Source of the DNA: Dyella_B nitratireducens
GTDB lineage: Bacteria; Pseudomonadota; Gammaproteobacteria; Xanthomonadales; Rhodanobacteraceae
Direction of reading: 5' to 3'
DNA: 64,000 nucleotides
Assembly: GCF_049532905.1 (NCBI RefSeq)
Contig: NZ_CP064032.1
Location: forward strand, 868,001 to 932,000
Part shown: positions 28,343-38,011 of the stretch, piece after piece
Numbering within the stretch: the stretch's first letter is position 1
Layout of the letters: each line of letters begins with the position of its first letter
Translations under genes and position numbers: made by a program
The notes under the pieces: model-generated
Told to the model about the DNA's origin: nothing
What the model saw: the letters and a program-made list of their open reading frames with translations, nothing else
Database searches by the model: none

Positions 28343-30355
28343 ATGTTTTCACTCCGCCGCCCGCTTGCCATCTGTGCTCTCTGGACCCTGCTGTGGGCTG
28401 CACCCACCTGGGCCGGCACCGTCGTGGTCGCCAAGCGCATCGACATGCCCGGTGTGAGTTTGCAAGATGTGCATGCGCAACTTACCCCCGGCGCAACGCC
28501 TGATACCGTACAGGTCAGTCTGCGTGTCGGCAAGGCCGACATCCCCGGGTTCGGCTGGCGGAAGGTCGGTATCGTGATGGACGGCAACCTGCACCGCGAC
28601 ACGCAAATGCGTTGGATGTTCGACGGCACGATGCAGCTCAGCGGTGCACCCGGCGGGGCGCTGGGCAATGCCACGGTCAGTATGGCCGTGGATGCTTCCG
28701 CCAATACCCTTGCCGTCAATGCCAGCCAGGGCGCTGTGCAGGTTAGTACGGCATTCCCGCTGGACCAGCCCACGCACGCGCAGATCAGCCTGCGGAATCT
28801 GCCTGCCGGTTGGGTGCAGGGTTTGCTTGCCACCGTCTGGCCGGCGCGCGTTACGGCCGGCAAGCTTGATGCGGACCTCGCGCTCGACCTGCGCGATGAA
28901 GGCTTTCAATCCTCCGGCGACGTCACCTTCGCCGATCTCAAATACGCTACGCCCGCAGGCAATACCGCAGGCCAGGGCTTGGACGGACACGCGCGTTTTG
29001 AACTGGATACCACCGCGCGGCCGGTTCAGCTGACCATGAACGGTAGCGTCCATGGCGGTGAGCTGCAGTTCGGTCCGGTGTTGGCCAAGTTGCCTGCCCA
29101 TGACGTGGTGCTGGATCTTCAGGCCAGCCCAGAGCACGGCGGCTTGGCGATCAGCCATTTGCGCATGGACGACGCGGATGCACTGCAGCTGGACGGTGCG
29201 CTAACCATCGATGCCAGGGGCAATCTGCAGAAGCTCAAGCTGGAGCACTTCCAGGCGCGCTTCCCTGCGGCCTACGAACGCTATGGCGAACCATGGTTGG
29301 ACAATCTGGTGGCACCCAATTTGCGGATCGCCGGGCAGGTCGACGGACATATCGACTATGCCAGTGAAACCTTGCGCGATTTTGGTTTCCACACGGAAGC
29401 ATTGGATGTCGCCGATAGTACGGGCCAGTGGCAGGCAAGCGGTTTGCAGGGTGATCTCGACTGGTCTGAGCAAGGCGAAAAATCAACCACCACGCTGGCA
29501 TGGAACCAACTGGTGCTGCGCCAGTTCACCACTGGCGCGGTGCAATCGCGTTGGCGCAGCCGAGATGGCCTCCTGAGCCTGCAAGCGCCGCTTGAACTGG
29601 CGACATGGAAGGGACATACCCGTCTGACTCGCTTCGACTGGCGGCCTACCGCGAAAACGGAGCGCATCGACCTTGCAGCCAGCATCACGGGCGCAGACAT
29701 GGCTGCAGTCAGCCAGGCGTTTGGGTGGACTCCGTTCGCTGGCACGCTGGATGGCGATATTTCTTCCGCGCACTGGACCGGCGACCGCTATGCGCTGGAT
29801 GGCCAATTGAGCATTAAAGCATTTGGCGGAGCGGCACAGGTCGATCATCTCGCTGTGCAGCAGCCGCTGGGTAACAGCCCCGCGCTGAGCGGGGATGTCA
29901 CGTTGCATCAGATCGACCTTGCCCCTTTGGCGGACACCTTCAACTTCGGTGCCATGACCGGCAAGCTGGATGGCACCATCGCCGGCCTGCAACTGGTCGG
30001 CGGCAGCCCAGTGGCGTTCAAGGCGTCGCTGCTGGCGCAAAGCGGCGGGCGCATCAGCCTGCGTGCGGCCAACAACCTCTCTGTCGTCACCGGCGGTTCG
30101 CCGGCCAGCGGCTTGCAGAGCGCAATGATGAGGCTGTTCAAGACAGCCAGCTACAAGCGCATGGGCATTAATGTCGCCTTGCAGAGCGGCATATGCACGC
30201 TCAGCGGACTGGATGGCGAAGCCAGCGGTTACTCCATCGTCGAAGGCAGCGGTCTGCCGTATCTGCACGTGACCGGTACGCAAAACCGCATCGAATGGCC
30301 GCTGCTGATAAGGCGCCTGAAGACGGCTACACAGGGCACGGTTGCCGACCGTTAA
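28343..30355 (+). CDS. Secreted AsmA/YdbH-like envelope protein
   Basis: 670 residues. ATG 28343 opens a signal peptide (MFSLRRPLAICALWTLLWAA, cleavage near TWAG). The rest is long, beta-rich and repetitive (LDGALTIDARG, LDGDISSAHW, KLDGTIAGLQLVGGSPVAFK), as in AsmA-like and YdbH-type proteins that bridge the periplasm and move phospholipids. The C-terminal block (SGGRISLRAANN, LQSAMMRLFKTASYKRMGIN) resembles the end of YdbH. There is no clear C-terminal anchor. The YdbH assignment is by pattern and uncertain. Confidence 0.6.
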   Translation: MFSLRRPLAICALWTLLWAAPTWAGTVVVAKRIDMPGVSLQDVHAQLTPGATPDTVQVSLRVGKADIPGFGWRKVGIVMDGNLHRDTQMRWMFDGTMQLSGAPGGALGNATVSMAVDASANTLAVNASQGAVQVSTAFPLDQPTHAQISLRNLPAGWVQGLLATVWPARVTAGKLDADLALDLRDEGFQSSGDVTFADLKYATPAGNTAGQGLDGHARFELDTTARPVQLTMNGSVHGGELQFGPVLAKLPAHDVVLDLQASPEHGGLAISHLRMDDADALQLDGALTIDARGNLQKLKLEHFQARFPAAYERYGEPWLDNLVAPNLRIAGQVDGHIDYASETLRDFGFHTEALDVADSTGQWQASGLQGDLDWSEQGEKSTTTLAWNQLVLRQFTTGAVQSRWRSRDGLLSLQAPLELATWKGHTRLTRFDWRPTAKTERIDLAASITGADMAAVSQAFGWTPFAGTLDGDISSAHWTGDRYALDGQLSIKAFGGAAQVDHLAVQQPLGNSPALSGDVTLHQIDLAPLADTFNFGAMTGKLDGTIAGLQLVGGSPVAFKASLLAQSGGRISLRAANNLSVVTGGSPASGLQSAMMRLFKTASYKRMGINVALQSGICTLSGLDGEASGYSIVEGSGLPYLHVTGTQNRIEWPLLIRRLKTATQGTVADR

Positions 30356-30474
30356 GCCCGCCCGCCGCGGTATCATGAACGACTGGCCAGGCCGGTGAGG
30401 CCTGCCTTTTTCTCTTCCTTATCCTCGCCCGGGTCGTACGCGATCCGGCACCCTAAGTTTTCCCAAGAGAGCCG

Positions 30475-31788
30475 ATGAACGAGTTCGAAGCCTCCATTAC
30501 CGATCTGAGTCACGACGGCCGGGGTGTGGCCCGCATTGACGGCAAAACCGTCTTCGTCAGCGGTGCCCTGCTCGGTGAGCAAGTGCGCCTGCGCATCCGC
30601 AAGCGCCATCGCCATTTCGACGAGGCGGAAACGCTGGAGATCCTCACCCGCTCACCGCATCGCATCGAACCACGTTGCAGCCATTTCGGCCAATGCGGTG
30701 GATGCTCACTGCAGCACTTGGACGCCGTCACGCAGATCGAAGCCAAGCAGCGCGTGCTGGTCGACAACTTCGCGCGCATCGGCAAAGTGGAACCGGAAAC
30801 CTGGCTGCCGCCGCTTACCGACGAAGCCTGGGGCTATCGCCGCAAGGGTCGCCTGTCCGTACGCGCAGTGGCAAAGAAAGGGCGCGTGCTGGTGGGTTTT
30901 CGCGAGGAAAGCAATCCGCGTTTCGTGGCTGACATTGTGCATTGCGACGTCGTGCATCCCGCGCTTGGTCCCAAGATCGGTCTGCTCGGTGAACTGGTCG
31001 GCAGCATGGATGCGGCAGCCGATATTGCACAAATCGAATTCGCCGCCGGTGACGACACCATTGCATTGGTGTTTCGCCATTTGAAGCCGCTGAGCGAGAG
31101 CGATCGTGCGAAGTTGGTAGCGTTTGCACAGGAGCACGGTTTCGCCATCTATTTGCAACCCGGCGGCGTCAGCAGCGTACATCCGCTATGGCCCGAACAT
31201 CCGCGCCTGGCCTTTCGCATTCCTGCCGGCGAAGGCGTGCAAGATGTGGAACTGGAGTTCCAGCCGCTCGATTTCGTGCAGGTCAATGCAGGCATGAATC
31301 GCCGCATGATGCAGCGAACACTCGAGCTGCTCGATCCGCAGCCACAGGATCACGTGCTGGATCTGTTCTGTGGCCTGGGCAATTTCACCTTGCCGCTGGC
31401 ACGCCGCGTCGCTGAAGTCACCGGCGTGGAAGGCGAGCATGGTCTGGTGGCACGTGCCGCGGATAACGCCGCGCGCAATGGGTTGAACAATGCGCGTTTC
31501 CACGTGGCCAATCTGTTCGAGGATCAGCGCGGCACCGATTGGGCGCGCAAGCCCTGGGACAAACTGCTGCTCGATCCACCCCGTGCCGGTGCGGACAAGG
31601 TGCTGGAATATCTGCCGCACAAAGAGACGGCACGTATTGTGTACGTCTCATGTCACCCTGCATCGCTGGCGCGCGACGCCGGCATTCTGGTGAATCAACA
31701 CGGTTTCCGCTTGAAGTCAGCGGGTGTCATGGACATGTTCCCGCATACGGCGCACGTGGAATCCATTGCGCTGTTCGAACGCAGATGA
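30475..31788 (+). CDS. rlmD: 23S rRNA (uracil-1939-C5)-methyltransferase
   Basis: RNA methyltransferase of the RumA family. An N-terminal TRAM domain is followed by iron-sulphur cysteines C68, C74 and C77 (CSHFGQCGGCSLQH) plus a fourth near residue 158 (HCDVVHP). The SAM-binding region is VLDLFCGLGNFTLPLA and the catalytic cysteine C393 is in YVSCHPASLARD. 437 residues. The TGA stop touches the left arm of the palindrome at 31788. Confidence 0.94.
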   Translation: MNEFEASITDLSHDGRGVARIDGKTVFVSGALLGEQVRLRIRKRHRHFDEAETLEILTRSPHRIEPRCSHFGQCGGCSLQHLDAVTQIEAKQRVLVDNFARIGKVEPETWLPPLTDEAWGYRRKGRLSVRAVAKKGRVLVGFREESNPRFVADIVHCDVVHPALGPKIGLLGELVGSMDAAADIAQIEFAAGDDTIALVFRHLKPLSESDRAKLVAFAQEHGFAIYLQPGGVSSVHPLWPEHPRLAFRIPAGEGVQDVELEFQPLDFVQVNAGMNRRMMQRTLELLDPQPQDHVLDLFCGLGNFTLPLARRVAEVTGVEGEHGLVARAADNAARNGLNNARFHVANLFEDQRGTDWARKPWDKLLLDPPRAGADKVLEYLPHKETARIVYVSCHPASLARDAGILVNQHGFRLKSAGVMDMFPHTAHVESIALFERR

Positions 31789-31950
31789 GAGCCTGCTTAC
31801 GATCTCCCCGCAGCCCGTGTTGAGTCTGAGCAGCCGTCATGCGGCCGCACGAGGCTTGACCAGACGGCCAGTCTGGCGCTGCGCCACGTACGCCCCCCTG
31901 ACGACTGCTCAAACTCAACACAAACTACGCCGAAATCGCAAACAGGCTCT
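31788..31950. repeat. Long imperfect hairpin element with conserved 15-bp apex
   Basis: A 163-bp imperfect palindrome fills the rlmD-CYTH gap. The outer arms are 31788-31807 (AGAGCCTGCTTACGATCTCC) and 31931-31950. The next arms (GTGTTGAGTCTGAGCAGCCG... and its inverse ending near 31921) match with two mismatches in 23. The apex 31861-31875 is CAGACGGCCAGTCTG, identical to the apices of the two hairpins at 849-1137. The midpoint of the element (31869) coincides with the midpoint of the 15-mer. Confidence 0.88.
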
Positions 31951-31961
31951 AATATCTGTAA

Positions 31962-32495
31962 ATGGGCATCGAAATCGAACGCAAATTCCTGCTCGCCAAC
32001 GACGATTGGCGCAAGGCAATCGCTTCCAGCAAGCACATTGCGCAAGGCTATCTGGTTGACGTGCGTGCACTGCGCGAAGGTACTGCGCGTGCTTCCGTGC
32101 GCGTGCGCATCAGCGGCGAGCAAGCTTGGCTCAACATCAAATCGGTAGAGCTTGGCATCGCGCGCGCGGAATACGAATTGCCGCTGGCACTCGCCGATGC
32201 ACAAGCCATGCTGGATACCATGTGCAACGGTGTGCTCGAAAAGGTTCGCCATCACGTGGAAGTCGAAGGCTGGACGTTCGAAGTCGACGAATTCCTCGGC
32301 ACCAACAACGGTCTGGTCGTGGCGGAATTGGAATTGCCCGAGACGCATGCTGCCTATCCGCGTCCCGGTTGGCTGGGCCGCGAGGTAAGCAGCCTGGCGC
32401 GCTACTACAACGTCAACCTGCTTGAGCATCCGTATGCCGAGTGGAACGAGGACGAGCGCAACGCCACCGATGTGCAGGCCGGGGAGGGCGCCTGA
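31962..32495 (+). CDS. CYTH domain protein (probable inorganic triphosphatase)
   Basis: 177 residues starting with the CYTH hallmark EIERKFLL at 4-11. Charged strands typical of the triphosphate tunnel follow (ARASVRVRISGEQAWLNIKS, EYELPLADA-like, VEVEGWTFEVDEF, VVAELELP). Family members hydrolyse tripolyphosphate or make cyclic AMP; a stand-alone CYTH protein of this size is most often a triphosphatase. There is no visible Shine-Dalgarno site, and the start is 12 bases after the palindrome. The stop overlaps nagZ (TGATG). Confidence 0.85.
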   Translation: MGIEIERKFLLANDDWRKAIASSKHIAQGYLVDVRALREGTARASVRVRISGEQAWLNIKSVELGIARAEYELPLALADAQAMLDTMCNGVLEKVRHHVEVEGWTFEVDEFLGTNNGLVVAELELPETHAAYPRPGWLGREVSSLARYYNVNLLEHPYAEWNEDERNATDVQAGEGA

Positions 32496-33496
32496 TGCTG
32501 CTGATCGGTATTGCGGGCACCGAACTGCTCCGGCATGAGCATGCATGGCTTACGGCGCCGGGTGTGGCTGGCGTGATCCTGTTTTCGCGCAACTACAGCC
32601 ATCGCGAGCAATTGCTGGCACTGGTGGAATCCATTCGCGATGTGGCCGGCGAAGATTTCCTTCTCGCAGTCGATCAGGAAGGCGGCCCGGTGCAGCGTTT
32701 CCGCACCGACTTCACTCGCTTGCCACCCCTGATGAAAATCGGCGAGGTATACGACCGCAATCCCAACGAAGCCATCGAGTTAGCACAAGAACACGCCTGG
32801 CTGATGGCCAGCGAATTGCGCGCCAGCGGTATTGATTTCAGCTTCGCGCCGGTTGCCGATCTCGCGCGCGGCAATGCCGCCATCGGCACGCGCGCTTTTC
32901 ATGCCGATCCCGATATTGCCGGCGAGCTGACCCATGCGTACGTGCGTGGTATCCACCTGGGTGGCATGGCGGCCGTACTCAAGCATTTTCCCGGCCATGG
33001 CTCGGTCGCCGTCGACACGCACAAGGCGCAGGCGATCGATCCGCGCCCGCTGGATGCAATTCGCCAGAACGATCTGCGTCCATTCCTGGAAGGTTTCTCG
33101 GCGCATGCCGAAGCCGTGATGATGGCGCACGTGGTCTACCCCGAGGTGGACGACCAGCCGGCCGGCTACTCGCGCCGCTGGATTCTGGACATCCTGCGCG
33201 GAGAGCTAGGCTTCCATGGCGCCGTCATCAGCGATGACATCAGCATGGCCGCGGCCGGCGCTGCAGGTGGCGTGGCAGAGCGCGTGCATGCGCACCTGCA
33301 AGCAGGCTGCGATCTGGTGCTCGCCTGTTTCCCCGACGTGGTCGAGCAAGCCATTGCCGCGATGCCCGCGTCTTCCGAAGCGAGCATGCAGCGCGTCGCC
33401 GCCTTGCGCGGCGCCGTCGGTTCGACATGGGCCAGTCTGCTCGATAATCCGCAGCGCGATCATTTCGTCGCGCGCGTTACCGCATTGAATAGCTAA
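32495..33496 (+). CDS. nagZ: Beta-N-acetylhexosaminidase (peptidoglycan recycling)
   Basis: Cytoplasmic glycosidase of family GH3 that removes GlcNAc from anhydro-muropeptides. The family motif KHFPGHGSVAVDTH is clear, with AVDQEGGPVQRF upstream and the catalytic aspartate in VISDDISM. ATG 32495 overlaps the CYTH stop and has GGGGAGG 8 bases upstream, giving 333 residues, the standard length. Together with hpt and the phosphorylase downstream it forms a salvage-type cluster. Confidence 0.95.
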   Translation: MLLIGIAGTELLRHEHAWLTAPGVAGVILFSRNYSHREQLLALVESIRDVAGEDFLLAVDQEGGPVQRFRTDFTRLPPLMKIGEVYDRNPNEAIELAQEHAWLMASELRASGIDFSFAPVADLARGNAAIGTRAFHADPDIAGELTHAYVRGIHLGGMAAVLKHFPGHGSVAVDTHKAQAIDPRPLDAIRQNDLRPFLEGFSAHAEAVMMAHVVYPEVDDQPAGYSRRWILDILRGELGFHGAVISDDISMAAAGAAGGVAERVHAHLQAGCDLVLACFPDVVEQAIAAMPASSEASMQRVAALRGAVGSTWASLLDNPQRDHFVARVTALNS

Positions 33497-33507
33497 AGGG
33501 CTTTGCT

Positions 33508-34065
33508 ATGAGCACAACCACGTCGGTTCCTTCGCTGGCCGAAGCTTTGACCCGCTCCGATCTGTTGTTCAAGCGGGAAGAATTGGAAGGCGTCATCGCC
33601 CATTTGGGGCGCGCCATCGACGCGGCGCTCGACGGCGAACGTGCCGTATTCCTCACCGTGATGAATGGCGCGCTGATGTTCGGCGCCCAACTCGCGCTGT
33701 CGATCCGCACCGACCTGGAATTCGACTACGTCCACGCCACGCGCTACCGCGGCGCCACCTCCGGCAACGAGCTGCATTGGCTGCGCGAGCCTGTCGCGGC
33801 ACTGCAAGACCGCACCGTGTTGCTGGTGGATGACATTCTCGACGAAGGACACACCCTCAAGGCCGTGCGTGACGACTGCCTGCGTCGTGGTGCCAAACGC
33901 GTGCTGGTCGCGACGCTATGCTGCAAATTGCACGACCGTTGTGTGGAAGGCATTCAAAGCGATTTCAACGGCGTGAATCTGCCCGATCGCTATGTGTTCG
34001 GTTATGGCATGGATTATTACGAGCAGGGCCGTAATCTGCCTGCCATATACGCGTTGAAAGAATAA
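33508..34065 (+). CDS. Hypoxanthine-guanine phosphoribosyltransferase
   Basis: Purine salvage enzyme joining hypoxanthine or guanine to PRPP. The PRPP-binding motif VLLVDDILDEGHTL lies near residues 105-118, and the N-terminal half has VFLTVMNGALMFGAQL. The C-terminal segment VNLPDRYVFGYGMDYYEQ-type loop is usual for type I HPRT. 185 residues. AAAGGG lies before ATG. It is 11 bases after nagZ. Confidence 0.93.
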   Translation: MSTTTSVPSLAEALTRSDLLFKREELEGVIAHLGRAIDAALDGERAVFLTVMNGALMFGAQLALSIRTDLEFDYVHATRYRGATSGNELHWLREPVAALQDRTVLLVDDILDEGHTLKAVRDDCLRRGAKRVLVATLCCKLHDRCVEGIQSDFNGVNLPDRYVFGYGMDYYEQGRNLPAIYALKE

Positions 34066-34115
34066 TCACGGAACCATCAATCCATTTTTCGATTTCCACT
34101 AAAGAGCAATATGAG

Positions 34116-34137
34116 TTCCCGCTTTCGCGGAAATGAC
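34116..34137. repeat. Solitary degenerate REP unit (TTCCCGC-TTTC-GCGGAA)
   Basis: TTCCCGCTTTCGCGGAAATG is a single, slightly degenerate copy of the unit paired at 45258-45336 and 60070-60149, in the gap between the phosphoribosyltransferase and phosphorylase genes. Confidence 0.6.
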
Positions 34138-34165
34138 AGCTCTAAGGTGTTAGCGACAGGAAAGC

Positions 34166-34918
34166 ATGATGTCACACCCCATCGACCTCGCCGTCATTGG
34201 CGGCAGCGGCCTGTATCAATTCCCGGGCCTGGAAAACGCCACGCGGCAAAGCATCGACACACCCTATGGCCCGGCCTCTGGTGATGTAGTGGTGGGTGAT
34301 TTTGTCAGCCGCCGCATTGCCTTTCTTGCCCGCCACGGCGAAAGCCACACCTTGCCGCCGCATCGGGTGAATTACCGCGCCAATATGTGGGCCTTGCACC
34401 ATCTGGGCGCACGTCGGGTCGTGGGTGTGAACGCGGTGGGCGGCATTCGCCATGACATGGGGCCGCGCGCCATCGTCGTGCCGGATCAGATCATCGACTA
34501 CACCCATGGCCGCTACACAAGTTTCTGCGATGTGGAAGGCGCCGAGGTCAAGCACATCGATTTCAGCGAACCGTATACCGCTTCCCTGCGCGCCGCCCTG
34601 GTTGAAGCGTCAAAGCGGGCTGGTATCGCGGTGATCGATGGTGGCTGTTATGGCGCCACTCAGGGGCCGCGCCTGGAAACCCGTGCGGAGATCGCGCGCA
34701 TGAAGCGCGACGGCTGTGATCTGGTCGGCATGACTGGCATGCCGGAAGCAGCCTTGGCACGCGAACTGGAACTGGATTACGCCTGCCTGGCGCTGGTTGC
34801 CAACTTTGCCGCCGGTTGCGGCGACGAGGCTGAAATCAGCATCGAGGAAATCTTCGCGCACCTGGCGGCGGCGACCGCGGCAGTGCCCCCCATCCTTGCT
34901 GAAGTGCTCAAAAGCTAA
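34166..34918 (+). CDS. S-methyl-5'-thioadenosine / thioinosine phosphorylase family
   Basis: Purine nucleoside phosphorylase of the MTAP/MTIP group. Recognisable segments are IGGSGLYQFPGL (N-terminal phosphate loop), FLARHGESHTLPPHRVNYRANMWA-type block, VGVNAVGGI, and the purine-binding DLVGMTGMPEAALARELELD. 250 residues. Whether it prefers methylthioadenosine or methylthioinosine cannot be read with certainty; Pseudomonas-type enzymes with similar sequence use methylthioinosine, which would fit the adjacent hypoxanthine salvage gene. Two ATG codons (34166, 34169) follow AGGAA. Confidence 0.88.
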   Translation: MMSHPIDLAVIGGSGLYQFPGLENATRQSIDTPYGPASGDVVVGDFVSRRIAFLARHGESHTLPPHRVNYRANMWALHHLGARRVVGVNAVGGIRHDMGPRAIVVPDQIIDYTHGRYTSFCDVEGAEVKHIDFSEPYTASLRAALVEASKRAGIAVIDGGCYGATQGPRLETRAEIARMKRDGCDLVGMTGMPEAALARELELDYACLALVANFAAGCGDEAEISIEEIFAHLAAATAAVPPILAEVLKS

Positions 34919-35080
34919 CCATGCTACCCGGCCTAAACCACAGCTTGCGCGGGTGCATATTGCGCTTTGCCTGAAAACATGAGGATACTTCGCCTGTGCC
35001 AGGGGCGGCGGACCTAGGGGTAGAGGTGGTTCTCGCGGAGACTTGGTGCATCCAGTCCTTAGATTCAGAGGTTCACGCAA

Positions 35081-35287
35081 ATGCGTTTCGGTACGGTCAA
35101 GTGGTTCAACGATGCCAAGGGTTTCGGCTTCATCGCACCCGAGGACGGTGGGGAGGACGTGTTTGTCCACTTCTCAGCGATTAACGCCAAGGGCTTCCGC
35201 AGCCTGCAAGAAGGTCAGCGCGTGAAGTTCGAAGTGACTCAGGGCCCGAAGGGTGCCCAGGCGTCAGGCGTCGAACTCGCGGGTTAA
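35081..35287 (+). CDS. Cold shock protein (CspA family)
   Basis: 68-residue single OB-fold nucleic acid chaperone. Both RNA-binding motifs are present: KGFGFIAPE (RNP1) and VFVHFSAI (RNP2). The about 160-base gap after the phosphorylase gene leaves room for the long leader typical of cold-inducible csp mRNAs, although no cold-box was identified. GAGG lies 9 bases before ATG, and a strong terminator follows. Confidence 0.95.
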   Translation: MRFGTVKWFNDAKGFGFIAPEDGGEDVFVHFSAINAKGFRSLQEGQRVKFEVTQGPKGAQASGVELAG

Positions 35288-35319
35288 TCAAACCGTCGTT
35301 GTTACCATGCTTCAACGAG

Positions 35320-35349
35320 AAAGCCCTGCTTATGCAGGGCTTTCTTTTT
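35320..35349 (+). terminator. Rho-independent terminator of the cold shock gene
   Basis: Stem AAGCCCTGC / GCAGGGCTT with loop TTAT, followed by TCTTTTT. Confidence 0.92.
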
Positions 35350-35463
35350 GGGTGATTTTTTAGATCGAGCAAAAACGGTTATCGAAAATCGGTCATTGGA
35401 AATCGAAAATACGATATTCGAAAAACGTGCCGGCTATTTTGAGGCCGGTCCCGACACCGTCCA

Positions 35464-37236
35464 TCAAGCCACAAACTGCAATCGCGCCAGCTCCGCATAA
35501 AGCCCGCCTTCCGCCAACAGGCTCTCGTGGGTACCTTGCGCCACGATGCGTCCGCCATCCATCACGACGATGCGATCCGCGCGTTGCACGGTCGCCAGCC
35601 GGTGGGCGATCACCAGGGTGGTGCGCCCCTTTTCCAGCCTCTCCAGAGCCTGCTGGATCGCCGCCTCCGATTGTGCGTCCAGGGCAGAGGTTGCCTCGTC
35701 CAGCAGCAGCAGCGGTGCGTTGCGCAGAATCGCGCGTGCAATGGCAATGCGCTGGCGCTGGCCGCCGGACAGGCGCACGCCGCGCTCGCCCAATTCCGCC
35801 TCATAAGTGTCCGGCAGCATCTGGATGAAATCGTGTGCTTCGGCAGCTCGTGCCGCGGCGCGCACTTCCTCATCGCTTGCGTCCTGGCGGCCAAAACGGA
35901 TGTTGTTGGCCGTGGTGCCGCCGAAAATCACCGTTTCTTGCGGTACGAGGGCAATGGCACCACGCAATCCTGGCAAGCTCATGGCCCGAAGATCGATACC
36001 ATCGAAACAAATGCGTCCGCGCTGTGGATCGTAGAAGCGCAACAGCAATGCAAACACCGTACTCTTGCCCGCACCCGATGGGCCGACCAACGCTACCGTT
36101 TCGCCAGGGCGGATATCCAGATTGAACTGGTGCAGAGCGGGAGCATCCGGGCGGGTGGGGTAATGGAATTCCACGTCTTCAAAACGCAAGGCACCGCGTA
36201 CCGGATGCGGCAAGGCGAGCGGATGGAGCGGATCGGCAATCGTGGCGTCTTCGTTGAACAGTTCGCTGATGCGCTCCATGGCGCCGGCTGCGCGAAGCAC
36301 ATCGCCCCATACGTCGGAAAGGCCCATCATCGATCCGCCGGAAAGCATCGCGTACACCACGAACTGCGCCAGCACACCGGCATCCAGACTGCCCTCCAGC
36401 ACATCGCGCGCACCCACCCACAGCACCAGCGTGATCGCGCCGAAGAACAGCACGATCACTGCTGCGGTAAGCATCGTGCGCATGCCGATGCGCTGCCGTG
36501 CGGTCGACAGGGCGCGTGCGATGGCATTGCCGTAGCGTTCGGTCTCGATGTTTTCGCGCGCATACGCTTTAACTGCTGGTGCGGCATTGAGCGTTTCATT
36601 GGCGATCGCCGCCGCATCGGCGAGACGATCCTGGCTGGCGCGCGAAAGCTTCTGCACGCGGCGCCCGAAGATCAGGATCGGCAGCACCACGGCCGGAATC
36701 ACCAGCGCCGTAAGGCCGGCCAGATGCGGACTGGTCCAGATCATCGCCACCGTTGCGCCAATCAGCATCACGGCGCTGCGCAATGCCACCGAAATGCCGG
36801 AGCCCACCAGCGCCTGCACCACTTCGGTATCGGTACCCAGGCGCGAAATCAGTTCGCCCACGCGATTGCGTTCGAAGAAACTCACATCCAGGCGAATCAC
36901 GTGCGCATACAACTTCGAGCGCAAGGCTGCCAGCGTGCGTTCGCCCAATAGCGATATGCAATAGAAGCGCGCGGCTGTCGCAAAAGCCATTACCAAGGCA
37001 ACCACGAACAAGCCCAGGAAACTGGCATTGATCGCCGCCAGGCTGGAGTTGCGAAAGCCGTGGTCGATCATGTGCCGCACGGCCATCGGCAGCACCAGCG
37101 TGGAGCCGGAGGAAATGGCCAGGAATACCAGCCAGCCCACCGCCAGCATCCGGTGCGGTTTAACGAATGGCCAGAGCAGCTTCAGGGAACCAATACGGCG
37201 ACGGGGCTTGGGATCGTTCGCGGGCGTCGTGCTCAT
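35464..37236 (-). CDS. ABC transporter half-exporter (fused permease and ATPase, MsbA-like)
   Basis: 590 residues. Six membrane segments lie in about residues 15-300, followed by the nucleotide-binding domain: Walker A GPSGAGKST (about 382-390), signature LSGGQRQRIAIA (about 487) and Walker B LLLLDEATSALD (about 510-520). It belongs to the type IV ABC exporter group (MsbA, LmrA). It works as a homodimer if no partner exists, and none is adjacent. Substrate unknown: lipid or drug export are both possible. The N-terminal 12 residues are polar and disordered-looking. Confidence 0.9.
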   Translation of the reverse strand: MSTTPANDPKPRRRIGSLKLLWPFVKPHRMLAVGWLVFLAISSGSTLVLPMAVRHMIDHGFRNSSLAAINASFLGLFVVALVMAFATAARFYCISLLGERTLAALRSKLYAHVIRLDVSFFERNRVGELISRLGTDTEVVQALVGSGISVALRSAVMLIGATVAMIWTSPHLAGLTALVIPAVVLPILIFGRRVQKLSRASQDRLADAAAIANETLNAAPAVKAYARENIETERYGNAIARALSTARQRIGMRTMLTAAVIVLFFGAITLVLWVGARDVLEGSLDAGVLAQFVVYAMLSGGSMMGLSDVWGDVLRAAGAMERISELFNEDATIADPLHPLALPHPVRGALRFEDVEFHYPTRPDAPALHQFNLDIRPGETVALVGPSGAGKSTVFALLLRFYDPQRGRICFDGIDLRAMSLPGLRGAIALVPQETVIFGGTTANNIRFGRQDASDEEVRAAARAAEAHDFIQMLPDTYEAELGERGVRLSGGQRQRIAIARAILRNAPLLLLDEATSALDAQSEAAIQQALERLEKGRTTLVIAHRLATVQRADRIVVMDGGRIVAQGTHESLLAEGGLYAELARLQFVA

Positions 37237-37299
37237 GGGGTTCGTCGTGAGGGATATGGAAAGTCAGATAGGGATGGCCTGCGATGATTCAATGCGGAC

Positions 37300-37896
37300 T
37301 CATTCCAGCTCATACGCTTCGCTCCGCCCACGGCTGATATCGACAATACGTAGCCTGGCCTCGTCCACCCGCGCAGCAGGAAGGCGCATCCGCAGCGTCA
37401 CCCCTTCGGCCTGAAAGCTTTCCTGCTCGATCTCCACCCCAAGCTCCTTCAGCCGCGCCTTCATCAAGGCCAGGTCGGCAAAATCGCAGTGCAGGCCCAG
37501 CCGTGCCATCGCCACGATGGGCTTACGCTCGGCCAACCGCAGGCATTCTGCAGCCGTGCCGCCATAAGCGCGCACCAGGCCGCCGGCGCCCAGCTTGATG
37601 CCGCCGTACCAGCGCGTCACCACCACGACGGCGCGGTCGATGCCCTGGCCCTCGATGGCCTGCAGGATGGGGCGCCCGGCCGTACCACCCGGTTCGCCAT
37701 CGTCATTGAAGCGGTAATCCTGGCCGATGCGATACGCCCAGCAATTGTGCGTGGCGGAAGCGTCGCTCACGCGCTGCACATAGGCCAATGCCTGCTGTGG
37801 AGTTTCCGCCGGCGCCGCCTGGGCGAGAAAGCGGCTTTTGCGAATCTCTTCGCTGTGCTGAAACGGGGTGGCGAGGGTATGCAACATCGGTGTCAT
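37300..37896 (-). CDS. YigZ/IMPACT family protein
   Basis: 198 residues. The N-terminal UPF0029/Impact domain has the markers SEEIRKSRFLAQ, SDASATHNCWAYRIG, DDGEPGGTAGRPIL and VVVTRWYGGIKLGAGGLVRAYG. The C-terminal DUF1949 domain follows (about 130-195). Cellular role is unclear; related proteins are linked to translation control. I use ATG 37896 (MTPMLHTLA); ATG 37887 is an alternative, and the frame is open to 37923. Confidence 0.88.
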   Translation of the reverse strand: MTPMLHTLATPFQHSEEIRKSRFLAQAAPAETPQQALAYVQRVSDASATHNCWAYRIGQDYRFNDDGEPGGTAGRPILQAIEGQGIDRAVVVVTRWYGGIKLGAGGLVRAYGGTAAECLRLAERKPIVAMARLGLHCDFADLALMKARLKELGVEIEQESFQAEGVTLRMRLPAARVDEARLRIVDISRGRSEAYELE

Positions 37897-38011
37897 GTAG
37901 GACAGGGTAGGGGAGAACCTCACTTAACTTAAGCCGTTGCTCCTGAGGAAAGAGGCTTCATGCAGGCAATCTGCGTTAGGCTCCGTGTTTTTCGACTGGG
38001 ATCAGGCCTGC

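Noticed and set aside
35345..35463. A/T-rich stretch with repeated ATCGAAAAT after the cold shock gene
   Set aside because: Only short imperfect direct repeats; no array, gene or clear regulatory site, and it lies between two convergent transcripts.
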